This document shows positions 15,068 through 23,622 of a stretch of 64,000 bases of DNA, piece by piece. Both the position numbers and the translations under genes were made by a program. A model generated the notes under the pieces. The model had not been told where the DNA came from. It searched no databases and saw nothing but the letters and a program-made list of their open reading frames with translations. Source of the DNA: Planctomycetota bacterium. Lineage in GTDB: Bacteria > Planctomycetota > UBA1135. The DNA lies in NCBI GenBank assembly GCA_021776795.1, contig JAJFFC010000014.1:62001-126000 (forward strand). The letters are read 5' to 3'. How positions within the stretch are numbered: position 1 is the first letter of the stretch; each line of letters opens with the position of its first letter.

Positions 15068-16816
15068 TTAGTCGTCGCCAGGGCCGACGATGCCGCCGCC
15101 ACCTGCTGGTTCTTCTGCAACCGGAGTGGTCTTCGTGAAGGCAGCCCAGGCGGCTGGATTCTTCGACCAGGACTTGTTCCACATGTTGTACCAAGCACAG
15201 GCCGCGGCTTTGTTGTAGACCACGGCCTTGTTCCAAGCTTCGGAGCCTGGGTCTTCGCCTTCTACTCTCTTCCAGCCATAATTGGTGCCTTTGCCGATGT
15301 CACTGACCAGCTGGTTGAGGGCGCCAGCCAAGCGATTGCCATCGGAGCTCTCGAAGTCCGATTTCAGCATGGCATTGACGATGGCCGGGAAGGCAGCGAA
15401 TGGATAATCGTCGACAAGGCGACGGCCAGCACGATTCGACATGGCGCCGGAATCTTCCATGAACAGGGCAAGGTCTTCCTGAACTTCGGCCCAGGTCTCT
15501 TCAGTCACACTCCCTGGCTTGCCGAGTTGCGGTACCTCTCCTAACAGGATGATGGAAGGATCGCTGATGCCGCTGTAGGAAATGGTGCCACCGGCTTCTG
15601 GTGGGCTCCATTCCGTGACTGTGCCCTTGGGAGTGGACTTAGGCTTCTCTGCCTCAGGCTGGCTTGCGCCGCCTTCGGCATTGCCTTCCTCGGTTGGGGT
15701 ACTGGTTGCGCCACCACCTTCGGTGCCGGCATTGTCGCCAGCGGAAGAAGCAGGCGTGACTGGATCCGGCGCGGAACTTCCTGGATTGGCGCCTGAGGCC
15801 GCAGGAGCGGTTCCAGCGTTCTGGTTCTCAGCAGCCGAAGTGGTGCCCGCATTGGTGTTGGTGTCAGGGGCTTGCACCAAGGTGTCATCCTTTGGCGGGT
15901 CTTTCTTGAAAAAGACTGCCCAGGCGCTGAGCCCGCATAGGGCGAGGATCACCGCGCCAGCGACGATCATTGGCGTTTTGGATTTCGGCTGATGCAAGTC
16001 TTCCTTAAGTCGAGCGGCACGTCCGCCACCGGTGGCGGCCACCTTGGGGCGACGGCCTCCGGTTGCTGGTGCGGCTCGGCGTTGCGGTGCAGCTGGCTTG
16101 GGCGTGGCAGGCTTCGCGGCGGGTGCAGCGGCTGCAGCTTGGCCACTGCGTTTGGCCTTGGCCTTGGCAATGATGTCCGCGGCGGATGGCTTGGTTTCTG
16201 TCGTGGGAGCCGGGGTCTGTGGAGCAGTGGCTTTTTCCTCTGCAGCGCGTTTGGCCTTGGCCTTGGCAATGATGTCCGCCGCAGACGGCTTCGCCGCTGC
16301 CGCTTTGGGAGCTGCTGGTTTCGGCGGAGCCGGTTTCACCACCGGCTTGACCGGAACCACCGGTTTGACCGGCTTTGCGGGCTTCGCCACCGGACGAACC
16401 GGCTTCACAGGTTTCGCTACTGGCTTGATCGGAACCACCGGCTTGACTGGCTTGGCCACCGGCTTGACTGGTACCACGGGCTGTTTTGGCGTGGTCTTAT
16501 CGCGGTCGACTGCCTTGGCGGACTTGGGGCGAGGCGCGGAATCACGGGGCTTGCCAATGGGCTTTGCCAACGGCTTGGCCTCGGGCTTATCCGTTTTCGC
16601 TTTCTTGTCCGCGGCCTTCTTGTCTTTCTTCCTCTCCTTGGCAGCAGACGGAGCTGACGCCTCGGCGGCGGGAGCCGGTGTAGGAGGGGCTAGCGGTGGG
16701 ATATCGACAACGCCATCGCCGCAGGCTTGGCATTTGACCTGTAAGGCGGTGACCGAGTCAGGGATATCGCCGTAGCGTTGACCACATTTCGCGCAAATTC
16801 CGATGCGTCCAGACAT
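15068..16816 (-). CDS. Zinc-ribbon, Lys/Pro-repeat membrane-anchored protein of unknown function
   Basis: 582 residues, no known full-length match. The order is: N-terminal zinc ribbon (CAKCGQRYGD and CQACGDG, residues about 8-33); a long Lys/Pro/Val/Ala-rich segment (about 60-270) built from KPVxPVKPV-type repeats and two copies of PSAADIIAKAKAKR; one transmembrane helix (TPMIVAGAVILALCGLSAWA, near 282-301); a Thr/Ser/Gly/Asn-rich extracytoplasmic linker (about 310-395); and a globular C-terminal domain (about 400-570) rich in Trp. The shape is a cytoplasmic basic arm plus a periplasmic sensor or binding domain. It is divergent from uvrB. A second zinc-ribbon membrane protein lies at 37.5 kb. 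Confidence 0.75.
   Translation of the reverse strand: MSGRIGICAKCGQRYGDIPDSVTALQVKCQACGDGVVDIPPLAPPTPAPAAEASAPSAAKERKKDKKAADKKAKTDKPEAKPLAKPIGKPRDSAPRPKSAKAVDRDKTTPKQPVVPVKPVAKPVKPVVPIKPVAKPVKPVRPVAKPAKPVKPVVPVKPVVKPAPPKPAAPKAAAAKPSAADIIAKAKAKRAAEEKATAPQTPAPTTETKPSAADIIAKAKAKRSGQAAAAAPAAKPATPKPAAPQRRAAPATGGRRPKVAATGGGRAARLKEDLHQPKSKTPMIVAGAVILALCGLSAWAVFFKKDPPKDDTLVQAPDTNTNAGTTSAAENQNAGTAPAASGANPGSSAPDPVTPASSAGDNAGTEGGGATSTPTEEGNAEGGASQPEAEKPKSTPKGTVTEWSPPEAGGTISYSGISDPSIILLGEVPQLGKPGSVTEETWAEVQEDLALFMEDSGAMSNRAGRRLVDDYPFAAFPAIVNAMLKSDFESSDGNRLAGALNQLVSDIGKGTNYGWKRVEGEDPGSEAWNKAVVYNKAAACAWYNMWNKSWSKNPAAWAAFTKTTPVAEEPAGGGGIVGPGDD
16148..16291 (-). repeat. Two 45-base direct repeats inside the zinc-ribbon gene
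   Basis: Copies at 16148-16192 and 16247-16291 differ at about three positions, and both encode KPSAADIIAKAKAKR. The near-identity at DNA level, including silent positions, points to recent duplication or gene conversion within the gene. Confidence 0.8.
16310..16500 (-). repeat. Lys-Pro-Val tandem repeat tract
   Basis: Degenerate tandem units coding for KPVxPVKPVAKPVKP-type sequence in the cytoplasmic arm of the zinc-ribbon protein. On the plus strand they appear as recurring ACCGGCTTGAC(C/T)GG words. Low-complexity coding repeat, likely length-variable between strains. Confidence 0.75.
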
Positions 16817-16874
16817 GAAGAAGACAGGGTTGAGGCTTTGGGGAAGCGAGGGGGAAGCTCTCGCGGGCTCATCC

Positions 16875-16880
16875 TAGAAT
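16875..16880 (+). promoter_or_regulatory. TAGAAT -10-like element before uvrB
   Basis: TAGAAT ends 16 bases before the uvrB GTG. No LexA-type box (for example CTGT-N8-ACAG) was found in the 80-base gap, so SOS control is not evident. Confidence 0.5.
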
Positions 16881-16896
16881 AAGGCTCCCGGCGCTC

Positions 16897-18897
16897 GTGG
16901 TGACCTCTTCCTTCCAACTCGTCAGTGATTTCGTCCCTCGTGGCGACCAACCTCAGGCAATTGATGCCCTGACGGCGGGGTTTTCCGGTGGCGATGCCCG
17001 CCAAATCCTGCTTGGAGTGACCGGAAGTGGCAAAACGTTCACGGTGGCGAATATTGCCCAGCGCCTCCAGGTACCCACTTTGGTTCTTGCGCCCAATAAA
17101 ACGCTGGCCAGCCAGCTGTTTCAGGAGTTCCGCGAGCTTTTCCCCGACAACGCGGTCAGTTATTTCGTTTCCTACTACGACTACTACCAACCCGAGGCCT
17201 ATTTGCCGTCTTCCGATACCTATATCGAAAAGGATGCGCGGATCAATGAGCAGATTGATCGTCTGCGCAACAACGCCACCGCCAATTTGCTGACGCGGCG
17301 CGATGTCATCGTGGTGGCTTCGGTGTCGTGCATCTATGGCCTGGGGGATCCGGAAACTTATCGAGACTTGGCACTGAAGTTGGCGCTCGATACCGATGCT
17401 AGACGCGAAGACCTGGTTCGTGGATTGGTGCGCACTCAACACCAGCGCGCCGAAGTGGATTTTCGCCCGGGTACGTTTCGCCTGCGTGGCCCTGCGGTCG
17501 AGGTGTGGCCGATCCATGAACAAGACCGCATGTTGCGCATCGAGTTGTCGGCGGGTCGCGTCGACGCTTTGTTGTGGATTGATCCGTTGACCGGAGAGAT
17601 TCTTGACGAGGCCGAAGATGTCGCGATTTATCCTGTGGGTCATTATGTGCAGCCAGAAGATCGGATTCCTGGCGCCATGGTGGCCATCAAGCAGGAAATG
17701 GAGCAGCAGGTGCGCGCCATGCGCAAGGCTGGCAAGGAAGTCGAAGCAGAGCGATTGGAGCGGCGCGTGTTGTCAGATCTAGAAGATTTGGAAGAGCTTG
17801 GATACTGCAGCGGCATTGAAAATTACTCGCGGCATTTTGAAGGTCGCGCCGAAGGACAGCCTCCTTTTACGCTGCTGCACTACTTCCCCAAAGACTTCCT
17901 ATGTGTCTTGGATGAGAGTCACGTCACCTTGCCGCAAGTGTATGGCATGGTACGCAGTGATCGTGCACGCAAGGCAAACCTAGTGGACTATGGTTTCCGC
18001 TTGCCCTCGGCAATTGACAATCGCCCTTTGGCCGAAAAGGAGTTTGAGTCCTTGATGGGCCGAGTGCTTTATGTCTCGGCGACCCCAGCCTATCGGGAAA
18101 AGGGGTTGGCGGGAGACAAGGTAGTGGAGCAGATTGTGCGTCCCACAGGATTGCTCGACCCGATTTGTGAGGTGCGCCCAGCGAAGACCCAAGTGGAAGA
18201 TGCGCTTGCTTGTGTGCGCCCGGTGATTGAAGCGGGAGAACGGGTGTTGGTCACCACGCTGACCAAACGCAGCGCCGAAGACCTTACCGAGTTTTTCCAG
18301 GAGAGTGGGATTCGCGCTCGATATCTGCATTCGGATATCGACACCATGGAACGCTCCGAGTTGTTGCGGGACCTGCGCCTAGGCGTGTTTGATGTTCTGG
18401 TTGGCATCAACCTACTGCGGGAAGGTTTAGATTTGCCCGAGGTCGCTTTGGTTCTCATTCTCGATGCCGACCGCGAAGGTTTTCTGCGTTCTACGACATC
18501 TCTGATTCAAACCTGTGGTCGCGCCGCACGCAACGAGCATGGCCGGGTGATTTTGTATGGCGATAAAGTCACCGCTTCGATGCAAGCCGCCATGGATGAG
18601 GCCACCCGGCGCCGTACCAAACAGGAAGCCTACAACCTGGAGCATGGCATCGTTCCGAAAACGATTCGCAAGAAAGTGGTGGATTCTCTTTCGGGAATTC
18701 TAGGCCGTGAAGCAGACGGGGCCCAATCCGATGGCGAGGGCCACCCCATCATGGGGACTGCCGAATTGGAGGCGCGGCTCGGCGCCTTGCGCCAGGAGAT
18801 GTTGTCTGCGGCCTCATCCTTGGATTTCGAAAAAGCAATTCGCCTGCGAGATGAATTCCGACGCCTCGAAGCAGTGCAGTTGGAACTGGGTGGATGA
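16897..18897 (+). CDS. uvrB: Excinuclease ABC subunit UvrB
   Basis: 666-residue DNA-damage-verifying helicase of nucleotide excision repair. GTG start giving MVTSSFQLVSDFVPRGDQP. Features in order: Walker A GVTGSGKTFT (residues about 40-49); the damage-probing beta-hairpin region YFVSYYDYYQPEAYLP; DEAD-like box LDESHVTLPQ; helicase motifs VGINLLREGLDLPEV and QTCGRAARN; and a C-terminal UVR motif (SLDFEKAIRLRDEFRRLE) that binds UvrC. The stop overlaps the uvrC start by 4 bases, so the two subunits are translationally coupled. uvrA is absent from the window. Confidence 0.97.
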   Translation: MVTSSFQLVSDFVPRGDQPQAIDALTAGFSGGDARQILLGVTGSGKTFTVANIAQRLQVPTLVLAPNKTLASQLFQEFRELFPDNAVSYFVSYYDYYQPEAYLPSSDTYIEKDARINEQIDRLRNNATANLLTRRDVIVVASVSCIYGLGDPETYRDLALKLALDTDARREDLVRGLVRTQHQRAEVDFRPGTFRLRGPAVEVWPIHEQDRMLRIELSAGRVDALLWIDPLTGEILDEAEDVAIYPVGHYVQPEDRIPGAMVAIKQEMEQQVRAMRKAGKEVEAERLERRVLSDLEDLEELGYCSGIENYSRHFEGRAEGQPPFTLLHYFPKDFLCVLDESHVTLPQVYGMVRSDRARKANLVDYGFRLPSAIDNRPLAEKEFESLMGRVLYVSATPAYREKGLAGDKVVEQIVRPTGLLDPICEVRPAKTQVEDALACVRPVIEAGERVLVTTLTKRSAEDLTEFFQESGIRARYLHSDIDTMERSELLRDLRLGVFDVLVGINLLREGLDLPEVALVLILDADREGFLRSTTSLIQTCGRAARNEHGRVILYGDKVTASMQAAMDEATRRRTKQEAYNLEHGIVPKTIRKKVVDSLSGILGREADGAQSDGEGHPIMGTAELEARLGALRQEMLSAASSLDFEKAIRLRDEFRRLEAVQLELGG

Positions 18898-20699
18898 GTT
18901 CCGTCGCTATCTTCCTGAAGCAACTGAGTGCCGCACCACGTCGGCCCGGTGTCTATCTCTTTCGTGACGACAGCGAGAAAATTTTATACGTCGGCAAGGC
19001 GCGCAACCTGCATCAGCGAGTTCAGGTGTATCGACGCGAGGGTGCCGATGGACGCGCACGTTTGGCCGAGCTGCTAAGTATGGCGCGCCAGGCTGAATTT
19101 CGCGTCACGGATAGCGAGAAAGAGGCCATCCTGTTGGAGGATCGCCTGGTCAAACTGCATCAGCCGCCATTAAATGTTCTACTCAAGGATGACAAGTCTT
19201 TTCTTTACGTCTACCTGGACACCACACACGCCTTTCCTCGACTGGGTTTAGCGCGCAAGCGTAGCCACCGCGGTCGCTACTTTGGCCCATATCCCAGTGC
19301 GGGCGCTGCACGCCGTGCGAAGCGATTGTTACAAGGGGCTTTTCAGTTGCGAGATTGCACTGACCACACCTTGGCCAATCGCTCGCGCGCCTGCCTCAAG
19401 CAGGGTTTAGGGCTGTGTTCTGCCCCCTGTGTGGGAGAGATTACGGAACATAGTTATGCCGAAACAGTGAAAGGCGCAATAGAAGTGCTTGGTGGCAAAG
19501 TGAACCAATGGCTTCAGGCTGAGCAAACGCACATGAAAGAAGCCAGCCAGTCCATGGACTATGAAATTGCGTTGCGCGCTCGAGACCGAATCCATGCGCT
19601 CAAAGCCTTGGCTGAACCGCAAAAGGTTCGCTTGGAGAAGGGCCGCGACTTTGATGTGCTCGGCGTCGACGAGAGAGGCTTCTTTGCCCTGCTGCAGTAT
19701 CGCGATGGAGAGTGGATTAGTACTCGCCGCGGCCATCTGCCGCATCATGAAGACCAAGAGCACGCCGTGTCGCAACTATTGGTGGCGCTCTACGCCGGTG
19801 TCGATGTCGAAATAGTTCCAGAGATACTTTTACCCTTGATGCCACAAGACCATGAAGCGCAAGAAGAATGGCTGGGGCAAAAGGCCGGCTTCCGCGTCCA
19901 TCTACTCGCACCAGCGCGCGGCGAGAAGCGAGCCTTGGTGCGTATGGCAGAAAGCAATGCACGTGCGCAAAGTGGGGCTAAGAGCGGTCGGGGCTGGCCC
20001 CAAGTCTCGAAGCGCTTGAGTGAACTGATCCAGATCCCGGCACCTGCCGTGGTCGACTGCATTGATGTCAGTCATTTGCAGGGTCATGAGCGCGTGGCGT
20101 CGAAAGTACGCTTTGTCGAAGGCAAGGCGCAGCCCGCGAGTTATCGTCGCTATTTGGTGGGTGATGGCCAGGGCAACGATGACTTTGCCGCCATGCGCGA
20201 GGTCGTGGCGCGTGTATTGGCTCGCGCCGAGAAGGAGGGCTTACCCGATTTGTTGGTCCTAGATGGTGGTGCTGGGCAGTTGTCTAGCGGCCTCCAGAGT
20301 TTGCGGGAAAGCGACATGAGCTTAGCCATGGTTGGCCTCGCTAAGGCGCGTCAAGGTCGAGGTGCGCTTCAGGCTGAAGAGCGGTTGTACCTGCCCCAGC
20401 GAGAACACCCTTTGATTTTGGAGAAGAAAACCCCGGTGCGCTTGTTTTTGGAGAAACTACGCGATGAAGCGCACCGTTTTGCCATTGGCTACCATCGTCG
20501 ACGCCGCGAGAATTTGCGTTTAGTCCTCGAGCAAGTCCCTGGCATTGGTCCCAAGAAGCGCATGCTGTTGTTAGATCATTGTGAAGGCGATCTTGGTCGC
20601 CTGCGTGACGCGACTCAAGAAGAGCTGCTGGCCCTAGCCGGTATCGATGCCGACCTGATTGACGCCTTGCAGCGGCATCTTCGGCGCATCCTTCCGTAA
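18894..20699 (+). CDS. uvrC: Excinuclease ABC subunit UvrC
   Basis: 601-residue dual-incision nuclease of excision repair. The N-terminal GIY-YIG domain (PGVYLFRDD and ILYVGKARNL, residues about 19-43) makes the 3' cut. The UVR region follows the cysteine-containing segment (CLKQGLGLCSAPC), near 200-235. The RNase H-like domain for the 5' cut is seen in CIDVSHLQG and LLVLDGGAGQLSSG. Tandem helix-hairpin-helix units (VPGIGPKKR and LAGIDADL) end the protein. It is the second gene of a uvrB-uvrC operon and is convergent with the Xer gene, 11 bases apart. Confidence 0.96.
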   Translation: MSSVAIFLKQLSAAPRRPGVYLFRDDSEKILYVGKARNLHQRVQVYRREGADGRARLAELLSMARQAEFRVTDSEKEAILLEDRLVKLHQPPLNVLLKDDKSFLYVYLDTTHAFPRLGLARKRSHRGRYFGPYPSAGAARRAKRLLQGAFQLRDCTDHTLANRSRACLKQGLGLCSAPCVGEITEHSYAETVKGAIEVLGGKVNQWLQAEQTHMKEASQSMDYEIALRARDRIHALKALAEPQKVRLEKGRDFDVLGVDERGFFALLQYRDGEWISTRRGHLPHHEDQEHAVSQLLVALYAGVDVEIVPEILLPLMPQDHEAQEEWLGQKAGFRVHLLAPARGEKRALVRMAESNARAQSGAKSGRGWPQVSKRLSELIQIPAPAVVDCIDVSHLQGHERVASKVRFVEGKAQPASYRRYLVGDGQGNDDFAAMREVVARVLARAEKEGLPDLLVLDGGAGQLSSGLQSLRESDMSLAMVGLAKARQGRGALQAEERLYLPQREHPLILEKKTPVRLFLEKLRDEAHRFAIGYHRRRRENLRLVLEQVPGIGPKKRMLLLDHCEGDLGRLRDATQEELLALAGIDADLIDALQRHLRRILP

Positions 20700-20710
20700 A
20701 CTTTTTTGCT

Positions 20711-21652
20711 TTAGCCTCGTGGATGATGCAAGCGATGCAAAGCTTGCAACTGTTCCACCTCGACATGGGTATAGCGTTCGGTCGTGCGGAGATCTGCGTG
20801 ACCCAAATACTCTTGCACGCTACGCAGATCGCCGCCGCCGAGCAATAGGTGGGTGGCGCAACTATGGCGCAAGGTATGCGGATGCAGCTCCCGCGAAATG
20901 CCAATCGCTTCGGCATGCTGGCGTACCACGCGAAAGGCACGATGGCGGTCGAGCGCGCGCCCACTCTTCGAGAGCAACACCGTTTTCGCCTGCGGTATCC
21001 GTCCCGGCCGGCCTTCCGCAATCCACTGCTCCACGCGCACTCGCGCCTCACCGCCAAAGGGCACCAAGCGCTCCTTGTCGCCCTTGCCAAGAACCTGCAA
21101 AAATCCGGCCTCTACTTCGCCGCCTGGCGAGCGTAACCGCAAATCGGCCAATCGCAACTGAATGGTCTCGGTGACTCGCAGTCCGCCACCGTAGAGCAGG
21201 GCTAGGAGAGCGCGGTCGCGCAAGCCAATCCACGAGGAGGAGTCTGGCGCGTCGAGCAAAGCCAGGGCTTCATCCGGGTGAAGGACATCGGGCAGGCGTT
21301 TCCAGAGATGGACCTTGGTCGCAAATCGAGTGGGATCCGGGCCCTGCAGCTCACCTTCGGCACGAAGCCAACGAAATAGGCCGCGCAGGCTAGAAAGGAG
21401 CCGAATTTGTGACGTGGGGGCCAAGCCGTGGTGTCGAGTATCGGCCAGAAGTGCCGTTAAATCCTCGGCTTGCACCGTTTTCCAGGAACTGCGTCCGAGG
21501 CCCTGAAAAAAGGCACCCGCGCGTTCTAAATCTCGCCGATAGGCCTCTCGACTATGCATCGCGAGGCCTGCCTCGGCGAGCAAGGCCGCGAGGTAGGTCC
21601 GCAGTGGCAGTCGCCACGAGCTAGGTAGGGTTTGACCGTCTCCTTGCGGCAT
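20711..21652 (-). CDS. Tyrosine recombinase XerC/XerD
   Basis: 313 residues from ATG 21652 (MPQGDGQTLPSS), the first start clear of the divergent dksA-like gene region. The N-terminal core-binding SAM-like domain (about 20-100) precedes the catalytic domain with the full set of residues: Arg in YGGGLRVTE, Lys in GKGDKERLVPF, HTLRHSCATHL (HxxR), and GHADLRTTERYTHV (His and nucleophile Tyr). It resolves chromosome dimers at dif with its partner, or is the sole Xer enzyme; XerC versus XerD cannot be decided here. No dif-like 28-mer was recognised nearby, and no integrative element borders are seen, so this is likely the housekeeping recombinase. Confidence 0.9.
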   Translation of the reverse strand: MPQGDGQTLPSSWRLPLRTYLAALLAEAGLAMHSREAYRRDLERAGAFFQGLGRSSWKTVQAEDLTALLADTRHHGLAPTSQIRLLSSLRGLFRWLRAEGELQGPDPTRFATKVHLWKRLPDVLHPDEALALLDAPDSSSWIGLRDRALLALLYGGGLRVTETIQLRLADLRLRSPGGEVEAGFLQVLGKGDKERLVPFGGEARVRVEQWIAEGRPGRIPQAKTVLLSKSGRALDRHRAFRVVRQHAEAIGISRELHPHTLRHSCATHLLLGGGDLRSVQEYLGHADLRTTERYTHVEVEQLQALHRLHHPRG

Positions 21653-21655
21653 CTT

Positions 21656-21661
21656 TAGAAT
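21656..21661 (+). promoter_or_regulatory. TAGAAT -10-like element before dksA-like gene
   Basis: TAGAAT 37 bases before the ATG, in the 46-base divergent gap shared with the Xer gene. A CCCC-GAAAT-GGGG dyad follows in the putative leader. Confidence 0.45.
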
Positions 21662-21698
21662 CTCAAACCCCGAAATGGGGCCCCTCCACGATAGCGCC

Positions 21699-22064
21699 AT
21701 GGCTCGTCTGACCAAAGCCCAGCAAAAGAAATATCAGCCCACTCTGCTCCGCATCCTGCGCAATCTAGGCGTGAAATTGGAGCGAATGGAGGAAGCCGTG
21801 CTGCTTGCGCAGACTGACGGCGGGGGTGACGATGGCGAAGACCTCGGCGCGGAGGGCTATTCCCGCGACTTTCAACTAGGTCTGATTGAAAACGAAGATG
21901 TGATTCTTCGTTCCGTTCGGGCTGCCTTGCAACGTATTGAACTTGGCACCTTCGGCACCTGTGATGGCTGCGAGGAACTCATCCCACCGCGCCGTCTCGA
22001 GGTGGTGCCGTACACCCGCTTCTGTGTCGAGTGCAAGCAGGAGGCGGAAAATGCCGGAGACTGA
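21699..22064 (+). CDS. DksA/TraR-family zinc-finger regulator
   Basis: 121 residues. An N-terminal coiled-coil-like region (about 1-70) is followed by the C4 zinc finger FGTCDGCEELIPPRRLEVVP and TRFCVECKQ, the DksA/TraR pattern CxxC-(17)-CxxC, with the usual RLEVVPYTRFC stretch. Such proteins enter the RNA polymerase secondary channel and act with ppGpp; the acidic residues at the coiled-coil tip are DDGED. It overlaps lspA by 14 bases, an arrangement common in many bacteria where a TraR/DksA-like gene precedes lspA. Start ATG 21699 was preferred over a GTG/ATG 8 codons upstream because of length and spacing. Confidence 0.88.
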   Translation: MARLTKAQQKKYQPTLLRILRNLGVKLERMEEAVLLAQTDGGGDDGEDLGAEGYSRDFQLGLIENEDVILRSVRAALQRIELGTFGTCDGCEELIPPRRLEVVPYTRFCVECKQEAENAGD

Positions 22065-22644
22065 AACCAGGACGCCAGCTCCACACGGAGCCTCCGACGA
22101 CAAGCCCACTTGGCGTCGTCCCTACCTGTGGGGCTTTGTCTTGACCTTGATTGCGGTGGACCTGTGGTCAAAGCAAGCCGTCTTTGACGAAGTTGGACTG
22201 GGCGCGCCTGCCGAACCGATTGCCGGCGATTGGTTGTCCTTTTATTGCATTCTGAATTCAGGTGGCATTTGGGGACTCGGCAATGATGGTAGCGTCACGG
22301 GAATCTTGACCATCGTGCGCATGATTGCGGTGGGCGTGTTGCTGCTCTTCATTCGCAACCAGGAACGCTCAAACAAAGCCGGCTTGTTTACCTTATCCCT
22401 ATTGTTGGCCGGTGCGGTCGGCAATCTTTATGACAATCTTTCGGCTTGGTTGCCTTGGCCTGGAAACGGCCATGTACGGGATTTCGTCATGGTCTATTTC
22501 GACGCCCCAGGTTGGTGGCCGTGGCAGGATTACTGGCCTCTGGATCCCTTCCCAATCTTCAATTTCGCCGACGCCTGCATTTCCGTCGGCTTCCTCATGC
22601 TGGTCTTCGGGCTTGCGCATCTGCGCCTGCACCCGCGCGGCTAG
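22051..22644 (+). CDS. lspA: Lipoprotein signal peptidase II
   Basis: Aspartic membrane protease that cleaves prolipoproteins ahead of the lipidated Cys. 197 residues, longer than the usual 160, with about four transmembrane helices and the two catalytic motifs AVGNLYDNL and FPIFNFADACISVG carrying the paired Asp. The family usually reads GN-DR at the first site; here Arg is Asn (YDN). An extra hydrophilic insert rich in Trp (about residues 148-165) precedes the second motif. The lipoprotein at 33.6 kb would be a substrate. It overlaps the DksA-like gene by 14 bases. Confidence 0.9.
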   Translation: MPETETRTPAPHGASDDKPTWRRPYLWGFVLTLIAVDLWSKQAVFDEVGLGAPAEPIAGDWLSFYCILNSGGIWGLGNDGSVTGILTIVRMIAVGVLLLFIRNQERSNKAGLFTLSLLLAGAVGNLYDNLSAWLPWPGNGHVRDFVMVYFDAPGWWPWQDYWPLDPFPIFNFADACISVGFLMLVFGLAHLRLHPRG

Positions 22645-22647
22645 ACT
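22642..22647 (+). promoter_or_regulatory. TAGACT -10-like element before pyrD
   Basis: TAGACT overlaps the lspA stop codon and ends only 6 bases before the pyrD ATG, a spacing that would give a leaderless mRNA. There is no Shine-Dalgarno sequence in between, which fits. Confidence 0.45.
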
Positions 22648-22653
22648 CTGCAC

Positions 22654-23571
22654 ATGCTGCAGACGCGTGTCGGCGCACTTGAGTTGGCTTCGCCACTCCT
22701 CACGGCTTCCGGAACCTTTGGTCATGATCCGGCGGCTTTGCGCTTCCTCAAGACAGAGGACCTCGGCGCACTGGTGCTGAAGACCGTGACTCCCGAGCCC
22801 CGCCACGGCAATCCCGCGCCGCGCATGGCTGAGTTCACCGGGGGCGTGCTCAATGCCATTGGCCTCGAGAACAAGGGGCTGGCCTATTGGCGCGATCATG
22901 TCGCTCCGGATTTGGCGGCCCTCACGGTGCCGGTGGTCGCCAATGCCGGAGGCCATTCGGTCTCGGATTATGTGGCCATGACCGAAGCCTTCGATGCCAT
23001 GGCTGGAGTCGCAGCCATTGAGCTCAATCTCAGTTGTCCCAATGTGGCCGACGGCATCCAGTTCTCCACGGAAGTGGCGGCCCTAAAGGAAGTCGTGGCA
23101 GCCTGCCGCAAGGTCACTCCGAAGCCCTTGTGGGTCAAGCTATCGCCCAATGTGGCCTCGATTGTGCCCTTTGCCAAGGCAGCAGAATCCGCAGGCGCCG
23201 ATGCCCTCACGGTGTGCAACACCCTGATTGGGCTTTTGGTGGATTGGAAAACCCAAAAACCCATGATTGCCAATGGCACCGGCGGCATGTCAGGGCCTGC
23301 AGTGAAGCCTCTGGCCTTGCGTATGGTCTGGGATAGCGCTCGTGCGGTCTCCATTCCGGTGGTGGCCAGTGGCGGAGCCTCGACAGCCGCCGACGTGCTC
23401 GAATTTGTGGTGGCTGGGGCCACCGCGGTCCAGATTGGCACCGCCTCGTTCCGGCGCCCGGATGCCATCTCGGCGATTGCTCTCGAGCTGAGAGAGCTCT
23501 TGACTGAGAATTCCACCAGCCTAGAGGAGCTTCGGGCTTCGCTCCGCTGGCCGCATCCCGTATCCTGTTAG
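22654..23571 (+). CDS. pyrD: Dihydroorotate dehydrogenase, class 1B type
   Basis: 305-residue FMN enzyme oxidising dihydroorotate to orotate in pyrimidine synthesis. Class 1 is shown by the catalytic Cys in ELNLSCPN (Cys about 128) in place of Ser, and class 1B by the TASGTFGHD start, NAIGLENKG and VCNTLIG stretches. Phosphate-binding glycines of FMN are in GGASTAADVLEF and VQIGTASF. Class 1B enzymes normally pair with the iron-sulfur subunit PyrK; no pyrK is next to it, so PyrK may be encoded elsewhere. The stop is followed 51 bases later by secA. Confidence 0.93.
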   Translation: MLQTRVGALELASPLLTASGTFGHDPAALRFLKTEDLGALVLKTVTPEPRHGNPAPRMAEFTGGVLNAIGLENKGLAYWRDHVAPDLAALTVPVVANAGGHSVSDYVAMTEAFDAMAGVAAIELNLSCPNVADGIQFSTEVAALKEVVAACRKVTPKPLWVKLSPNVASIVPFAKAAESAGADALTVCNTLIGLLVDWKTQKPMIANGTGGMSGPAVKPLALRMVWDSARAVSIPVVASGGASTAADVLEFVVAGATAVQIGTASFRRPDAISAIALELRELLTENSTSLEELRASLRWPHPVSC

Positions 23572-23622
23572 GCCCGCCGTTGCTGCGCCACCCGGCGCGG
23601 GACAGCGTAGGTAGACAAGCAC

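Noticed and set aside
16148..16500. CRISPR-like or tandem DNA repeat array
   Set aside because: Repeats are in frame, degenerate and encode Lys/Pro/Ala-rich protein; there are no regular spacers.
15992..16775. Plus-strand open frames of 221 and 247 codons, Gly/Leu-rich or Gly/Ala/Thr-rich
   Set aside because: They are shadows of the Lys-Pro repeat region of the minus-strand zinc-ribbon gene; their apparent repeats come from the coding repeat.
16817..16896. LexA/SOS box before uvrB
   Set aside because: No CTGT-N8-ACAG or GAAC-N4-GTTC palindrome is present in the gap.
20711..21652. Integrase of a mobile element
   Set aside because: The protein has XerC/D length and motifs, and there are no direct repeats, tRNA-end duplication or cargo genes around it.
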